NCBI GenBank assembly: GCA_937871825.1
Contig: CALMOK010000223.1
Span: forward strand, 1 to 32,379
Direction: 5' to 3'
DNA from: an uncultured Alphaproteobacteria bacterium
Lineage (GTDB): Bacteria; Pseudomonadota; Alphaproteobacteria; Rhizobiales; Beijerinckiaceae
Length of the DNA stretch: 32,379 nt
Below the pieces are notes generated by a model, which worked only from the letters and a program-made list of their open reading frames with translations, searched no databases and was not told where the DNA came from. Every line of letters starts with the position of its first letter. Within the stretch, counting starts at the first letter, position 1. Below are positions 9,925 to 17,796 of this stretch, piece by piece. The position numbers and the translations under genes are program-made.

Positions 9925-9962
9925 TCCAGGAAGACGGCTTACGACGCGCCGGGGTCATGCCA

Positions 9963-9986
9963 CGGGGCTCCGCTCCGGGAGCCCCG
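9963..9986 (-). terminator. Intercistronic hairpin after gap
   Basis: CGGGGCTCC (9963-9971) pairs perfectly with GGAGCCCCG (9978-9986) around a six-base loop, starting eight bases after the gap stop codon. No T-run follows on the minus strand, so it is more likely a partial terminator or 3'-end stabiliser, letting gap be expressed at a different level from pgk and fba. Confidence 0.5.
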
Positions 9987-9994
9987 CCGACGGC

Positions 9995-11002
9995 TCAGAT
10001 CAGCTTGGCCATGGCGACGGCGGTGTCGGCCATGCGGTTGGAAAAGCCCCACTCGTTGTCATACCAGGCGAGCACGCGCACGAAGGTGCCGTCGATCACC
10101 TTGGTCTGATCCTCATGGAAGGTCGAGGAATGCGGGTCGTGGTTGAAGTCGGTCGAAACATTGGGCTGGTCGGTGTAGCCGAGGACGCCCTTGAGTTCCT
10201 GTTCGGACGCCCGCTTCATCGCCTGGTTGATCTCGTCCTTGGTGGTGGGGCGCTTGGTCACCACCTTGAGGTCGACGAGGCTCACGTTGGGGGTCGGCAC
10301 CCGGATGGCCGAGCCGTCGAGCTTGCCGTTGAGTTCGGGCAGCACGAGACCGATGGCCTTGGCGGCGCCCGTCGAGGTCGGGATGGAGGAAAGCGCGGCG
10401 GCGCGGCCGCGATACAGGTCCTTGTGCATGGTGTCGAGCGTCGGCTGGTCGCCCGTGTAGGAATGCACCGTGGTCATGAAGCCCCGCTCGATGCCGACGG
10501 TGTCGTTCAGCACCTTGGCGATAGGGGCGAGGCAGTTGGTGGTGCAGGAGCCGTTCGACACCACGAGGTGCTGGGGCGTCAGCACCTCATGGTTGACCCC
10601 GTACACGATCGTGGCGTCGGCGCCCTCGGCCGGCGCCGAGACCAGCACCCGCTTGGCGCCCGCCTGCAGGTGCAGCGCCGCCTTGTCGCGCGCCGTGAAG
10701 ATGCCGGTGCATTCGAGCGCGATGTCGACGCCGAGTTCCCGGTGGGGCAGTTGCGAGGGGTCCTTGATGGCCGTGACCTTGATGGGGCCGCGACCCGCGT
10801 CGATCGTGTCGCCCTGCACCGTGACGGTGTGGGGAAACTTGCCGTGAACGCTGTCGAAGCGCAGCAGGTGGGCGTTGGTTTCGACCGGACCGAGATCGTT
10901 GATGGCCACGACCTCGATGTCGGTGCGGCCCGACTCAACGATGGCGCGAAGGATGTTGCGGCCGATCCGACCGAACCCGTTGATGGCGACCCTGACCGTC
11001 AT
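9995..11002 (-). CDS. gap: Glyceraldehyde-3-phosphate dehydrogenase, type I
   Basis: 335-residue phosphorylating GAPDH that interconverts glyceraldehyde 3-phosphate and 1,3-bisphosphoglycerate. The Rossmann loop GFGRIGR is at residues 9-15, Asp36 follows the second strand, and the catalytic cysteine is Cys153 in [23 protein letters not shown] carries the partner histidine. The C-terminal [12 protein letters not shown] segment is complete. The HSYTGDQ and [12 protein letters not shown] wording is typical of the alphaproteobacterial enzyme used in both glycolysis and gluconeogenesis. An AAGGAG ribosome-binding site (11012-11017) stands nine bases from the ATG and is directly preceded by two tandem palindromes. 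It heads the gap-pgk-fba set. Confidence 0.97.
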   Translation of the reverse strand: MTVRVAINGFGRIGRNILRAIVESGRTDIEVVAINDLGPVETNAHLLRFDSVHGKFPHTVTVQGDTIDAGRGPIKVTAIKDPSQLPHRELGVDIALECTGIFTARDKAALHLQAGAKRVLVSAPAEGADATIVYGVNHEVLTPQHLVVSNGSCTTNCLAPIAKVLNDTVGIERGFMTTVHSYTGDQPTLDTMHKDLYRGRAAALSSIPTSTGAAKAIGLVLPELNGKLDGSAIRVPTPNVSLVDLKVVTKRPTTKDEINQAMKRASEQELKGVLGYTDQPNVSTDFNHDPHSSTFHEDQTKVIDGTFVRVLAWYDNEWGFSNRMADTAVAMAKLI

Positions 11003-11014
11003 TGACCCGAACTC

Positions 11015-11060
11015 CTTGGCGGCCGTGCCGCCCGTGTCTTGGCGGCCTCGCCGCCCATGC
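11015..11060 (-). promoter_or_regulatory. Tandem palindromic repeats upstream of gap
   Basis: Two head-to-tail 23-bp units at 11015-11037 and 11038-11060 match at 19 of 23 positions. Each contains a perfect palindrome GGCGGC-N3-GCCGCC (11018-11032 and 11041-11055). They abut and partly overlap the gap ribosome-binding site. Two equal palindromes spaced 23 bp apart, roughly two helical turns, look like paired operator sites for a dimeric regulator. As RNA, each would be a 6-bp hairpin in the leader. No known regulator motif is recognised. Confidence 0.55.
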
Positions 11061-11210
11061 CTCGTTGGGCCGTGCCTAACACCTTTTGAATGGAAACAGG
11101 ACCCCTTTTTCCCGCCCCGGCGCCGTTGACCTGCCGCCCTTTCGCCGCCAGGGTTGGGCTGAACGGCGGGCGAGGCTTGTCGCCCTCATGAGCTTTGTCG
11201 GCCTGGACCC

Positions 11211-11552
11211 ATGATCTTTTCCGATCGGCTCGAAACCGCCCTGGAGCGGCTCGCGGCGGCACTCCGGCAGTTGGAGGCCGCCGCCGATCGACAGGCCGAG
11301 GTCGCCACCGGCCGGGCCGACCTCCAGGACGAGTTCCAGGTCCTGCAGGACGACCGGTCCCGCCTCGCGCTCGAGCTTGACGACGCGCTGGCGAGGAGCC
11401 GTTCCCTGCTCGGCGCCAACGCCGAGGTGCTGGCCCGCCTCGACAAGGCGGGCGGCACCATGCAGGCCGTGATGACGGCCTTGAGCCCCGACCGGCTCGG
11501 CGCCCGCCCGTCGGGCCATGCCGAACCGCCCGATCCGAACCCCGAAGGATGA
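11211..11552 (+). CDS. DUF4164-like coiled-coil protein
   Basis: 113 residues, rich in Ala, Leu, Glu and Arg with heptad-like spacing from about residue 5 to 80 (for example LERLAAALRQLEAAADRQAEV and SRLALELDDALAR), so most of it should form one long coiled coil; the last 20 residues are proline-rich. There is no signal peptide or membrane segment. Small coiled-coil proteins of the DUF4164 family are regularly found directly before zapA in Rhizobiales, and this one ends three bases before the zapA ATG. A link to cell division is inferred from that coupling. No clear Shine-Dalgarno sequence precedes the chosen ATG, so the start is less certain than the frame. Confidence 0.75.
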   Translation: MIFSDRLETALERLAAALRQLEAAADRQAEVATGRADLQDEFQVLQDDRSRLALELDDALARSRSLLGANAEVLARLDKAGGTMQAVMTALSPDRLGARPSGHAEPPDPNPEG

Positions 11553-11555
11553 GCG

Positions 11556-11918
11556 ATGCCCCAGGTGTCGGTGACGATCGCCGGACGGATCTACCGCATG
11601 GCCTGCGGGGAAGGCGAGGAGGACCACCTCCGCTCCTTGGCCGAACGGCTCGACGGCAAGATCAACGAGTTGCGCGGCGACTTCGGCGAGATCGGCGACG
11701 GGCGGATCACCGTGATGGCGGCCCTCACCATGGCGGACGGCTTGTCGGAAGCGGAGCGGCGCATCGCGGCGCTCGAGGCCGACCTCGCCGCCCTTCGGCA
11801 TGACCAGTTGGCCGAGCAGGCCAGAATCGAGGCGAGCGGCGACGCGCTTGCCGCCGTCTTGGAGGACGCCGCCGCGCGGATCGGCCATGTGGCGCGGCGG
11901 ATGGGAGCCGCCAGCTAG
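11556..11918 (+). CDS. zapA: Cell division protein ZapA
   Basis: 120-residue ZapA-family protein. The N-terminal globular part VSVTIAGRIYRMACGEGEEDHLRSLAERLDG is the classical ZapA signature of beta strands followed by a helix; MAALTMADGLSEAERRIAALEADLA continues into the C-terminal coiled coil. ZapA tetramers crosslink FtsZ protofilaments at the division ring. It is coupled to the DUF4164-like gene three bases upstream and followed by 6S RNA and fau, an arrangement conserved across proteobacteria, which strongly supports all three calls. Confidence 0.9.
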   Translation: MPQVSVTIAGRIYRMACGEGEEDHLRSLAERLDGKINELRGDFGEIGDGRITVMAALTMADGLSEAERRIAALEADLAALRHDQLAEQARIEASGDALAAVLEDAAARIGHVARRMGAAS

Positions 11919-12057
11919 TCGCGGGACGAAGGACCCGATCTGAAGTGGCCCAAGCAACGGCTTCCAATCAGCCGCCGAGCCGAAAGCCACATCACTCGAT
12001 TATAACCAAGGTTACGCCCTCCGCCCCTGGCAATCGGGTGCGTCATATCCTACCTTC

Positions 12058-12224
12058 TGCTTCGCGGGGCTGCGGGGTGCGTGAGGTATGTATTCCCGGG
12101 GCCTTATCGATTCCAAGGGAGCTGTCCCTGACCTTGTCCGTGGACTTGGTCACATGGCGCCCACCTACGTTGTAGGTTCCCGGGATCGAAGCCCACGGCC
12201 ATTGTGGCTCCGCGCTTTTATATC
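12058..12224 (+). ncRNA. ssrS: 6S RNA
   Basis: About 165 bases between zapA and fau, the usual 6S RNA site. The fold fits: a closing stem GCGGGGC (about 12064) with GCTCCGC (about 12208); a second stem pairing TCCCGGG near 12093 with CCCGGGA near 12180; an internal bubble whose 3' side carries the small hairpin CCTAC-GTT-GTAGG; and a terminal arm made by CCAAG and CTTGG that includes GGGA-GCTG-TCCC. These conserved words match the alphaproteobacterial 6S consensus as I remember it. It binds sigma-70 RNA polymerase and mimics an open promoter in stationary phase. Ends are estimated; a weak promoter (CTGGCA, N17, CTACCT) lies at 12027-12055. Confidence 0.8.
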
Positions 12225-12245
12225 CCAGACAGCCTTGGTTCGCGC

Positions 12246-12830
12246 ATGGAAAACGGCAAGGCTGATCTTCGCGCGGCGGCGCTCGCGAAGCGCGACATGA
12301 TTTCACCGTCGATCCGAGCGGCGTTCGCGTCCCGTCTTGCGACATCCGGTTTGCGTATCGTGCACGATTATGCGCCGCATTCCGGAACCCTCGTGGTTGG
12401 CCTTTTCTCGCCCATCGGCAGCGAACCCGACCTCGGCCTGTTGGCGGAGGCCTTGTCGGGGGCGGACGTGCCGACGGCCCTGCCGGTCACCGGCAAGCGC
12501 GACAGCCCGCTTGTTTTTCGCCGCTGGACGGCGGGCGATCCGGTGGCGCTTGGCTCAATGAAAATCGACGAGCCGCTCGCGAGCGCCGCGGAGGTCGAAC
12601 CCGACGTCCTGTTCGTGCCGGTCGCGGTTTTCGACCGTCGCTGCCATCGGATCGGCTACGGGGCGGGCTATTATGACCGGACGCTGGCAGCGCTGCGCGC
12701 CCGCAAGTCGATTCGCGCCATCGGGGTGGCCTATTCGGTTCAGGAAGAGTTGTTCGTTCCTGCCGAACCGCACGACGAGCCGCTCGACCTCATTCTGACC
12801 GAGCGCGAAACCTTTCTTCACGACGGTTGA
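12246..12830 (+). CDS. fau: 5-formyltetrahydrofolate cyclo-ligase
   Basis: 194-residue enzyme converting 5-formyl-THF to 5,10-methenyl-THF with ATP. The family core is present: KADLRAAALAKRD near the N-terminus (ATP/phosphate-binding), DVLFVPVAVFDRRCHRIGYGAGYYDRTL (glycine-rich active-site segment, about residues 118-145), and the C-terminal HDEPLDLILTERE. I chose the ATG at 12246 because the homology starts there. An upstream in-frame GTG at 12204 would add 14 residues but lies inside the 6S RNA. The zapA-6S-fau order is conserved. In Escherichia coli fau is co-transcribed with 6S RNA, and the same is likely here. Confidence 0.92.
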   Translation: MENGKADLRAAALAKRDMISPSIRAAFASRLATSGLRIVHDYAPHSGTLVVGLFSPIGSEPDLGLLAEALSGADVPTALPVTGKRDSPLVFRRWTAGDPVALGSMKIDEPLASAAEVEPDVLFVPVAVFDRRCHRIGYGAGYYDRTLAALRARKSIRAIGVAYSVQEELFVPAEPHDEPLDLILTERETFLHDG

Positions 12831-12840
12831 AGGCCCGCCG

Positions 12841-13668
12841 ATGCGTCTTTTGTTTATCGGCGACGTCATGGGCCGGTCCGGGCGAACCGCGATCGCGACC
12901 GAACTGCCTCGTCTAAAGGCGGGGTGGCGGCTCGACTGCGTCGTCGTCAACGGCGAGAACGCGGCGGGCGGCGCCGGCATCACGGAGGCCATCTGCGCCG
13001 ACATCCTGGCGGCGGGCGCCGACGCGGTCACGCTTGGCAACCACGCCTTTGATCAGCGCGAAGCCCTGGTGTTCATCGAGCGCGAACCGCGCCTCATCCG
13101 TCCGCTGAACTATCCGCCGGGAACGCCTGGACGGGGCGCGGCCCTGGTGGAGATCGCCGACGGACGCCGCGTTCTGGTGATGAACGTCATGGGACGGGTT
13201 TTCATGGACGCGCTCGACGATCCCTTCGCGGGAACCGAACGGGAAGTGGAAGCCTGCCCGCTCGGGCGCGGATGCGACGCCATGGTGATCGACGTGCATG
13301 CCGAAGCCACGAGCGAGAAGCTCGCCATGGCGCATTCCTTTGACGGGCGGGCCAGCCTGATCGTGGGCACCCATACCCACGTGCCAACCGCCGACCATCA
13401 GATCCTGCCGCACGGCACCGCCTACCTGACGGACGCCGGAATGACCGGCGACTACGACAGCGTGATCGGGGTCGACAAGGACGAGCCGATCCGTCGCTTC
13501 GTCCGCAAGCTGCCGGGTGGACGCTATGAACCGGCCTCGGGCCCGGCGACCCTTTGCGGGGTGGCGGTCGAGACGGACGACGCGACCGGGCTCGCGACCG
13601 CGATCGCGCCCGTGCGGATCGGTGGGCGGCTCAGCCAAGCGCGACCGCCTTTTTGGGACGTCGCTTAA
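12841..13668 (+). CDS. ymdB: YmdB-family metallophosphoesterase
   Basis: 275-residue calcineurin-like phosphoesterase of the YmdB family. Metal-binding motifs appear in order: GDVMGRSGR (Asp8), VNGENAAGG (about 37-45), GNHAFDQRE with the GNH triad (about 66-74), DVHAEATSEK, and GTHTHVPTAD. Bacillus YmdB hydrolyses cyclic nucleotides and affects biofilm and motility gene expression; whether the alphaproteobacterial branch does the same is untested here. It begins 10 bases after the fau stop, and fau-ymdB pairs are common in Rhizobiales, so the two form an operon. Confidence 0.9.
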   Translation: MRLLFIGDVMGRSGRTAIATELPRLKAGWRLDCVVVNGENAAGGAGITEAICADILAAGADAVTLGNHAFDQREALVFIEREPRLIRPLNYPPGTPGRGAALVEIADGRRVLVMNVMGRVFMDALDDPFAGTEREVEACPLGRGCDAMVIDVHAEATSEKLAMAHSFDGRASLIVGTHTHVPTADHQILPHGTAYLTDAGMTGDYDSVIGVDKDEPIRRFVRKLPGGRYEPASGPATLCGVAVETDDATGLATAIAPVRIGGRLSQARPPFWDVA

Positions 13669-13725
13669 AATTTAGGATTTAGCCGGCACACTGGGCACCG
13701 ATCCGCAATCCGGAAGCGTCCCGCC

Positions 13726-14676
13726 ATGGCGAAGGCCCAGGTTCAACTCGACGTCCACCATGACGCGGCGCTCGATTACGCTAAAACCGCGGCACTGGCC
13801 TCCGAAGGGTTCGGCCTGCCGGCCGGCAGCTTCAACCCCGACCGGCTGCGCTGGCTCTACGAGCGGGCTTTCTCGTCCGGTACAACCGTGCTCGGTCTCT
13901 ACGCCGGCGACCGAAAGGTCGGCCAGGTCGCGCTTCAGCACCAGGACGTTCAGGTCGAAGGCGGCGTGGCGCGCGCGATCGGCCTCATCGACCTGTTCAT
14001 TCTTAAGGATTTCCGGTCCCGGACAGCCATCGGCAGCCTTTACGGCGAGGTCGAACGCTTCTGCCAGCAGAGCGGCATCCGGTTCATCATCGGCGTCCCC
14101 AACGAGAAGGCGGCCCCGGTCAACATCCGTTACTTGAAGCTGGCACCGTTCCTGAAGCTCGACATTCGGGCCGGGCTGGCCAAGCCCTGGGCGATGCGGC
14201 GGCTCATCGCGTCGCGGCATGTCGGCAATCTTGGGCAGGCGGGCACTGTCGACCTCGTCGCCCGCTACCTTCCCGCCGGAGGAACAGGCCTCCTTTGGAC
14301 CCCCGACCGGCTTTGGCAGAGGCTCAACGATCCATCGGTCGACTATGCCGTGCATGCGTCCGACAGGTTGCTGCTCGTTTCCACCACGCGTCTGACCCGC
14401 CGGGTGTCGCACACCCTGCTGTGCGGCCTGTTCCCCCGGCCAGGGGTGATCGCCCGCCCTTCGGACGTCGCCGCCTTGACGGCTGCGGCCTGCCTGCTCC
14501 ACCGGCGGCCCGCCTTCCTGTATGTCGGCCGGAACGACCATGTTCCCCTGCCCGGCCTGCCGTTGCCGGACCGCTTGCGGCCTTCGCCGATGGTTGTTCA
14601 ATGTCGCGATATCCAGCCCGGCTTCGAACCGGTCTCCTTCAGTCGCTTCGAAATCCTGGATTTCGATTTCGCCTGA
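13726..14676 (+). CDS. GNAT-like acyltransferase-fold protein, function unknown
   Basis: 316 residues without signal peptide or membrane segments. The middle of the N-terminal half reads like a GNAT fold: VLGLYAGDRKVGQVALQHQDV (beta strands), then GLIDLFILKDFRSRTAIGSLYGEVERFCQQSG (beta4, pyrophosphate-binding turn and helix), then FIIGVPNEKAAPVNIRYLKL. The C-terminal half (about 180-316) contains a second alpha/beta region and may be another GNAT-like unit. It is best read as an uncharacterised N-acyltransferase relative. It follows ymdB by 57 bases on the same strand, with a CGGAAG ribosome-binding site before the ATG. Substrate and pathway are unknown. Confidence 0.6.
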   Translation: MAKAQVQLDVHHDAALDYAKTAALASEGFGLPAGSFNPDRLRWLYERAFSSGTTVLGLYAGDRKVGQVALQHQDVQVEGGVARAIGLIDLFILKDFRSRTAIGSLYGEVERFCQQSGIRFIIGVPNEKAAPVNIRYLKLAPFLKLDIRAGLAKPWAMRRLIASRHVGNLGQAGTVDLVARYLPAGGTGLLWTPDRLWQRLNDPSVDYAVHASDRLLLVSTTRLTRRVSHTLLCGLFPRPGVIARPSDVAALTAAACLLHRRPAFLYVGRNDHVPLPGLPLPDRLRPSPMVVQCRDIQPGFEPVSFSRFEILDFDFA

Positions 14677-14836
14677 GGAATCCGGTGACGAAATGGGTGT
14701 TCGAGCGGGTGCGTCGGAGGATCACTCCGGCCGCCAGGGCTGAGACGGTTCGAAGCAGCCCGCAACCAAATGGGCTGCGGCGCATAGAAAAGGGACTTGG
14801 TCCATCCAAATGCCGACCAGCAAAGAGTACCGTCGC

Positions 14837-15151
14837 ATGTCCAATCAGCTGAGCAAGGGCACGTCGACCGTCGCCCAATTGAAGAACGACATCGACAGCG
14901 GCCGGACAGGCGACAAGGTCGCCTTCTCGGACCCGGGCCTTTCGCCGCTCGGCACCGACGACGAGGCGGCCGGCCGGCCGAACAGCCCGGAACGGATCGC
15001 GCTTGCCCGGGCGACCGAGCGCAAGATCGGCTTGAGCGACAGCGAGGCGCCGGGCGTTCTGAAAAGCAAATGGTTGATGCCGGTGCTGATGGTCGTGGTG
15101 ATCGCCATCACGGCCGTCCTGGTCGCAGGTGTCTGGTGGATGCGGGGTTGA
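14837..15151 (+). CDS. Small tail-anchored membrane protein, unknown
   Basis: 104 residues from the ATG at 14837, which has AAAGAG at 14822-14827 nine bases upstream. An earlier in-frame ATG at 14810 would add nine residues but has no well-placed ribosome-binding site. Residues 1-75 are hydrophilic and Ser/Asp/Gly-rich. Residues about 80-100 (WLMPVLMVVVIAITAVLVAGVWW) form one strong transmembrane helix ending in MRG, so the protein is probably anchored by its C-terminus with the bulk in the cytoplasm. No family is recognised. The residue composition and codon use match its neighbours. Confidence 0.65.
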   Translation: MSNQLSKGTSTVAQLKNDIDSGRTGDKVAFSDPGLSPLGTDDEAAGRPNSPERIALARATERKIGLSDSEAPGVLKSKWLMPVLMVVVIAITAVLVAGVWWMRG

Positions 15152-15561
15152 CCCGCGGCGTCGTCCGGCTGGTCAGGGCCGAGGCGCCTTTCATGTGATG
15201 ACGCATGATCAAGGCATGCTCTCGAACGTGAGACCATAATCTTGGTCGGAAAACATTCCTCAATACCATGCATATCGATCATGGACTTGCTGATGAGCGG
15301 CGTCTATGTTTCGGCCGCTCGCTTCTGAACAGAAGCCATTCGGCAAGGCACATCGTGGCTCCTTTAGCCTCAAGCAATGGTGATGACGGGATCCGCCTCG
15401 CGGTGGCCTCTTCCCTTGCGCGCGTGATCGCCCCGGCCCTTTTCCTTCTTAGCTGCCCCTGAGGGCCGGCCGGGCTTCGTGCCTGGGCGCTCAGGGGACA
15501 TTGCCTGGATGCGAACGCCGCCGGCCTTGCCTGCCGACCAGCCCTGACCGAGACACCAGCC
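15152..15561. other. Long leader/intergenic region before leuA
   Basis: 410 bases without a convincing protein gene. The left half contains fragments resembling degenerate extragenic repeats (GCATGATC and GCATGCTC near 15208-15222). The right half holds a possible leuA attenuator: a short Leu-rich frame ending at 15462, overlapped by a long hairpin. Several plus- and minus-strand open frames here have no coding character and are ignored. Confidence 0.45.
15424..15497 (+). promoter_or_regulatory. Candidate leucine leader and hairpin before leuA
   Basis: A frame open at 15424 (GTG) encodes 12 residues, VIAPALFLLSCP, ending in TGA at 15460-15462, with three Leu codons in four near its end. A hairpin overlaps the stop: CCCCTGAG (15456-15463) pairs with CTCAGGGG, and inside it CCGGGC pairs with GCCTGG around TTCGT. 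This is the arrangement expected of ribosome-controlled attenuation. Against it, there is no clear ribosome-binding site for the short frame and no T-run after the hairpin. Confidence 0.3.
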
Positions 15562-17142
15562 ATGACCCAATCCGAGCATGTTCAGGGGAGCGCCGCAGCG
15601 CGCGACCACATCGTCATTTTCGACACCACCCTGCGCGACGGCGAACAATGCCCAGGCGCCACCATGACCTTCGAGGACAAGCTCGGCGTCGCCGCCCTGC
15701 TCGACGAAATGGGGGTCGACGTCATCGAGGCTGGCTTTCCGATCGCCTCCGAGGGGGATTTCGAAGCCGTGTCGGAGATCGCCCGGCGGACGAGCCGCGC
15801 CGTGGTCGCCGGGCTGGCCCGCGCCGTCGAGGGCGACATCGCGCGGGCGGGCGCGGCGGTGCGGCATGCTAGGCGGCCGCGCATCCACACCTTCGTGTCC
15901 ACCTCGCCGATCCATCTCGCCCACCAGATGCGCAAGAGCGAGGAGGACGTGCTGGCCATCATAGCCCGCACGGTGACTCAGGCGCGCGGGCTGGTGGACG
16001 ATGTGGAATGGTCGGCGATGGACGCCACCCGCACCCCGATCGACTACCTGTGCCGCTGCGTCGAAGCCGCCATCCGGGCCGGGGCCACGACGATCAACCT
16101 GCCCGACACGGTGGGCTACGCCCTTCCGGACGAATACCGGGCCATGTTCCGGGCCGTGCGGGAGCGCGTGCCGGAGGCCGACAAGGCCGTGTTCTCCGTT
16201 CATTGCCACAACGACCTCGGGCTGGCCGTCGCCAACACCCTGGCGGGCATCGAGGGCGGCGCCCGGCAGGTGGAATGCACCCTCAACGGCATCGGCGAGC
16301 GGGCTGGCAACGCGGCGCTCGAGGAGGTCGTGATGGCGATCCGCACAAGGGGCGACGCCCTCGCCTTTCGAACCGGCATCGAAAGCACGATGCTGACCCG
16401 CGCCTCCAAGCTGGTGTCGGCCGTCACCTCCTTTCCGGTGCAGTTCAACAAGGCGATCGTGGGCCGCAACGCCTTCGCGCATGAAAGCGGCATCCACCAG
16501 GACGGCATGCTGAAGGACGCCTCGACCTACGAGATCATGACCCCGGCCAGCGTCGGGGTGTCGAAGACCTCGCTGGTCATGGGCAAGCATTCCGGCCGCC
16601 ACGCCTTCAAGGAAAAGCTGCGCGAGATGGGCTACGTGCTGGGCGAGAACGCGCTCGAGGACGCCTTCAAGCGTTTCAAGGACATCGCCGACCGCAAGAA
16701 GACCGTTTACGACGAGGATCTCGCCGCCCTGGTGGACGACCAGATCGGCAGCGCGCACGAGCGCATCAAGCTCGAAGCCCTCACGGTGATCGCCGGCACC
16801 ATGGGGCCGCAATCGGCCACCTTGACGCTGGCCATCGACAACGTCCACACGACCCGGCAGGCGACCGGCAACGGTCCCGTGGACGCCATCCTCAACGCCA
16901 TCCAGGCCATCGTTCCCCACGAGGCGGTTCTCGACCTTTACCACGTGCAGGCCGTGACCGAAGGCACCGACGCCCAGGCGGAGGTGTCGATCCGCCTCGC
17001 CCAGGACGGCCGCTCGATGACCGGCAAGGGCTCCGACCCCGACACGCTCGTAGCGTCCGGCCGCGCCTATATCGCGGCCCTCAACAAACTGATGGCGACG
17101 AGCCGGGGAACCGGTCAACCCGAGGTCCTTCAGGCTGGCTGA
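15562..17142 (+). CDS. leuA: 2-isopropylmalate synthase
   Basis: 526-residue enzyme catalysing the first committed step of leucine synthesis, condensing acetyl-CoA with 2-oxoisovalerate. The TIM-barrel start DTTLRDGEQCPG lies at residues 21-32, with Arg25 and Asp26 as catalytic/metal residues; the metal-binding HCHNDLG is near 213-219; and NAFAHESGIHQDGMLK carries the conserved C-terminal barrel-linker histidines. Residues from about 400 form the regulatory LeuA dimerisation domain, so feedback inhibition by leucine is expected. The length is normal for the short proteobacterial type. It is followed by a hairpin terminator and a tRNA gene. Confidence 0.96.
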   Translation: MTQSEHVQGSAAARDHIVIFDTTLRDGEQCPGATMTFEDKLGVAALLDEMGVDVIEAGFPIASEGDFEAVSEIARRTSRAVVAGLARAVEGDIARAGAAVRHARRPRIHTFVSTSPIHLAHQMRKSEEDVLAIIARTVTQARGLVDDVEWSAMDATRTPIDYLCRCVEAAIRAGATTINLPDTVGYALPDEYRAMFRAVRERVPEADKAVFSVHCHNDLGLAVANTLAGIEGGARQVECTLNGIGERAGNAALEEVVMAIRTRGDALAFRTGIESTMLTRASKLVSAVTSFPVQFNKAIVGRNAFAHESGIHQDGMLKDASTYEIMTPASVGVSKTSLVMGKHSGRHAFKEKLREMGYVLGENALEDAFKRFKDIADRKKTVYDEDLAALVDDQIGSAHERIKLEALTVIAGTMGPQSATLTLAIDNVHTTRQATGNGPVDAILNAIQAIVPHEAVLDLYHVQAVTEGTDAQAEVSIRLAQDGRSMTGKGSDPDTLVASGRAYIAALNKLMATSRGTGQPEVLQAG

Positions 17143-17148
17143 AGGCCC

Positions 17149-17172
17149 ACCTCCGCCCACCACGGCGGAGGT
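17149..17172 (+). terminator. Hairpin terminator after leuA
   Basis: ACCTCCGCC (17149-17157) and GGCGGAGGT (17164-17172) form a perfect nine-base stem with a six-base loop, seven bases after the leuA stop. The following bases CATTCCCAT are only weakly T-rich. Confidence 0.7.
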
Positions 17173-17260
17173 CATTCCCATACCTCACGCCTGAAAGCCG
17201 CTGGACAGGCCAGATGGCGTTTGCTACAGGGCGGTTCCGGCGGCGACGCCCGGTTGTGAT

Positions 17261-17336
<76 letters not shown>

Positions 17337-17796
17337 TCACAGTCAATGACTTGGCGGAAAGCCGAAAGATAACGATGGGACGTGGGAGGGTTTGCGATTG
17401 TCGCGGACCCACATGCGCGTTGTGTTCTTCTTAGTCGCGCGTCGCGCCTGAACGGCCTCTTCTTCAATCCATGTGATCAGCCCCTTGCTGGCGTTGTTGG
17501 CCAACTCTGAGTGCTGGCCAGATTATGACGCAGCCTTTACTGAACCAGTTGCGTGGATGGCCGGTGATGCCGCCGATTTCCGGTGTGATGCGCCGGCGCT
17601 ACGACGGGATGATCATCCTGTTCCGAGCCACGATAGCGGTGTCCAATCGAATACAACGGTGAAATTGCGGGCAGACTCGCGATGTCGCGAGACTTTCAAA
17701 CAATTTGTCAAGACTCGCCAAGCACACTCGGCTCAGGTGAAGGGCTCGAACGGCTTGGTTCATCTCACGTCGATCTTGCCAGGCTTGTGGACCACC
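17337..17796. other. Intergenic region before the TadG-like gene
   Basis: 460 bases with no convincing gene. The frame of the TadG-like gene stays open back to an ATG at 17473, but the 108 extra residues lack recognisable homology and have no ribosome-binding site, so I treat them as non-coding. A palindrome, CTCGCGA-TG-TCGCGAG, lies at 17676-17691, about 105 bases before the gene, and may be an operator. A slightly AT-richer stretch follows it (about 17690-17730). Confidence 0.5.
17676..17691. promoter_or_regulatory. Palindrome upstream of the TadG-like gene
   Basis: Perfect 7-base arms CTCGCGA and TCGCGAG separated by TG. Its length and symmetry suit a dimeric DNA-binding protein. It is followed by TTTCAAACAATTTGTCAAG, the most AT-rich stretch in the region, where a promoter could lie. 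No specific regulator is recognised. Confidence 0.35.

Noticed and set aside
6296-11005. A 1569-codon plus-strand open frame spanning the dnaQ-coaE-fba-pgk-gap block
   Set aside because: It is a shadow of high-GC genes on the other strand; it has biased, repetitive composition (His/Arg/Gly/Val) and no homology, while every minus-strand gene beneath it is recognisable.
17473-17796. N-terminal extension of the TadG-like gene
   Set aside because: It would place 108 unrelated residues before a membrane segment that normally begins near the N-terminus, and no ribosome-binding site precedes it.
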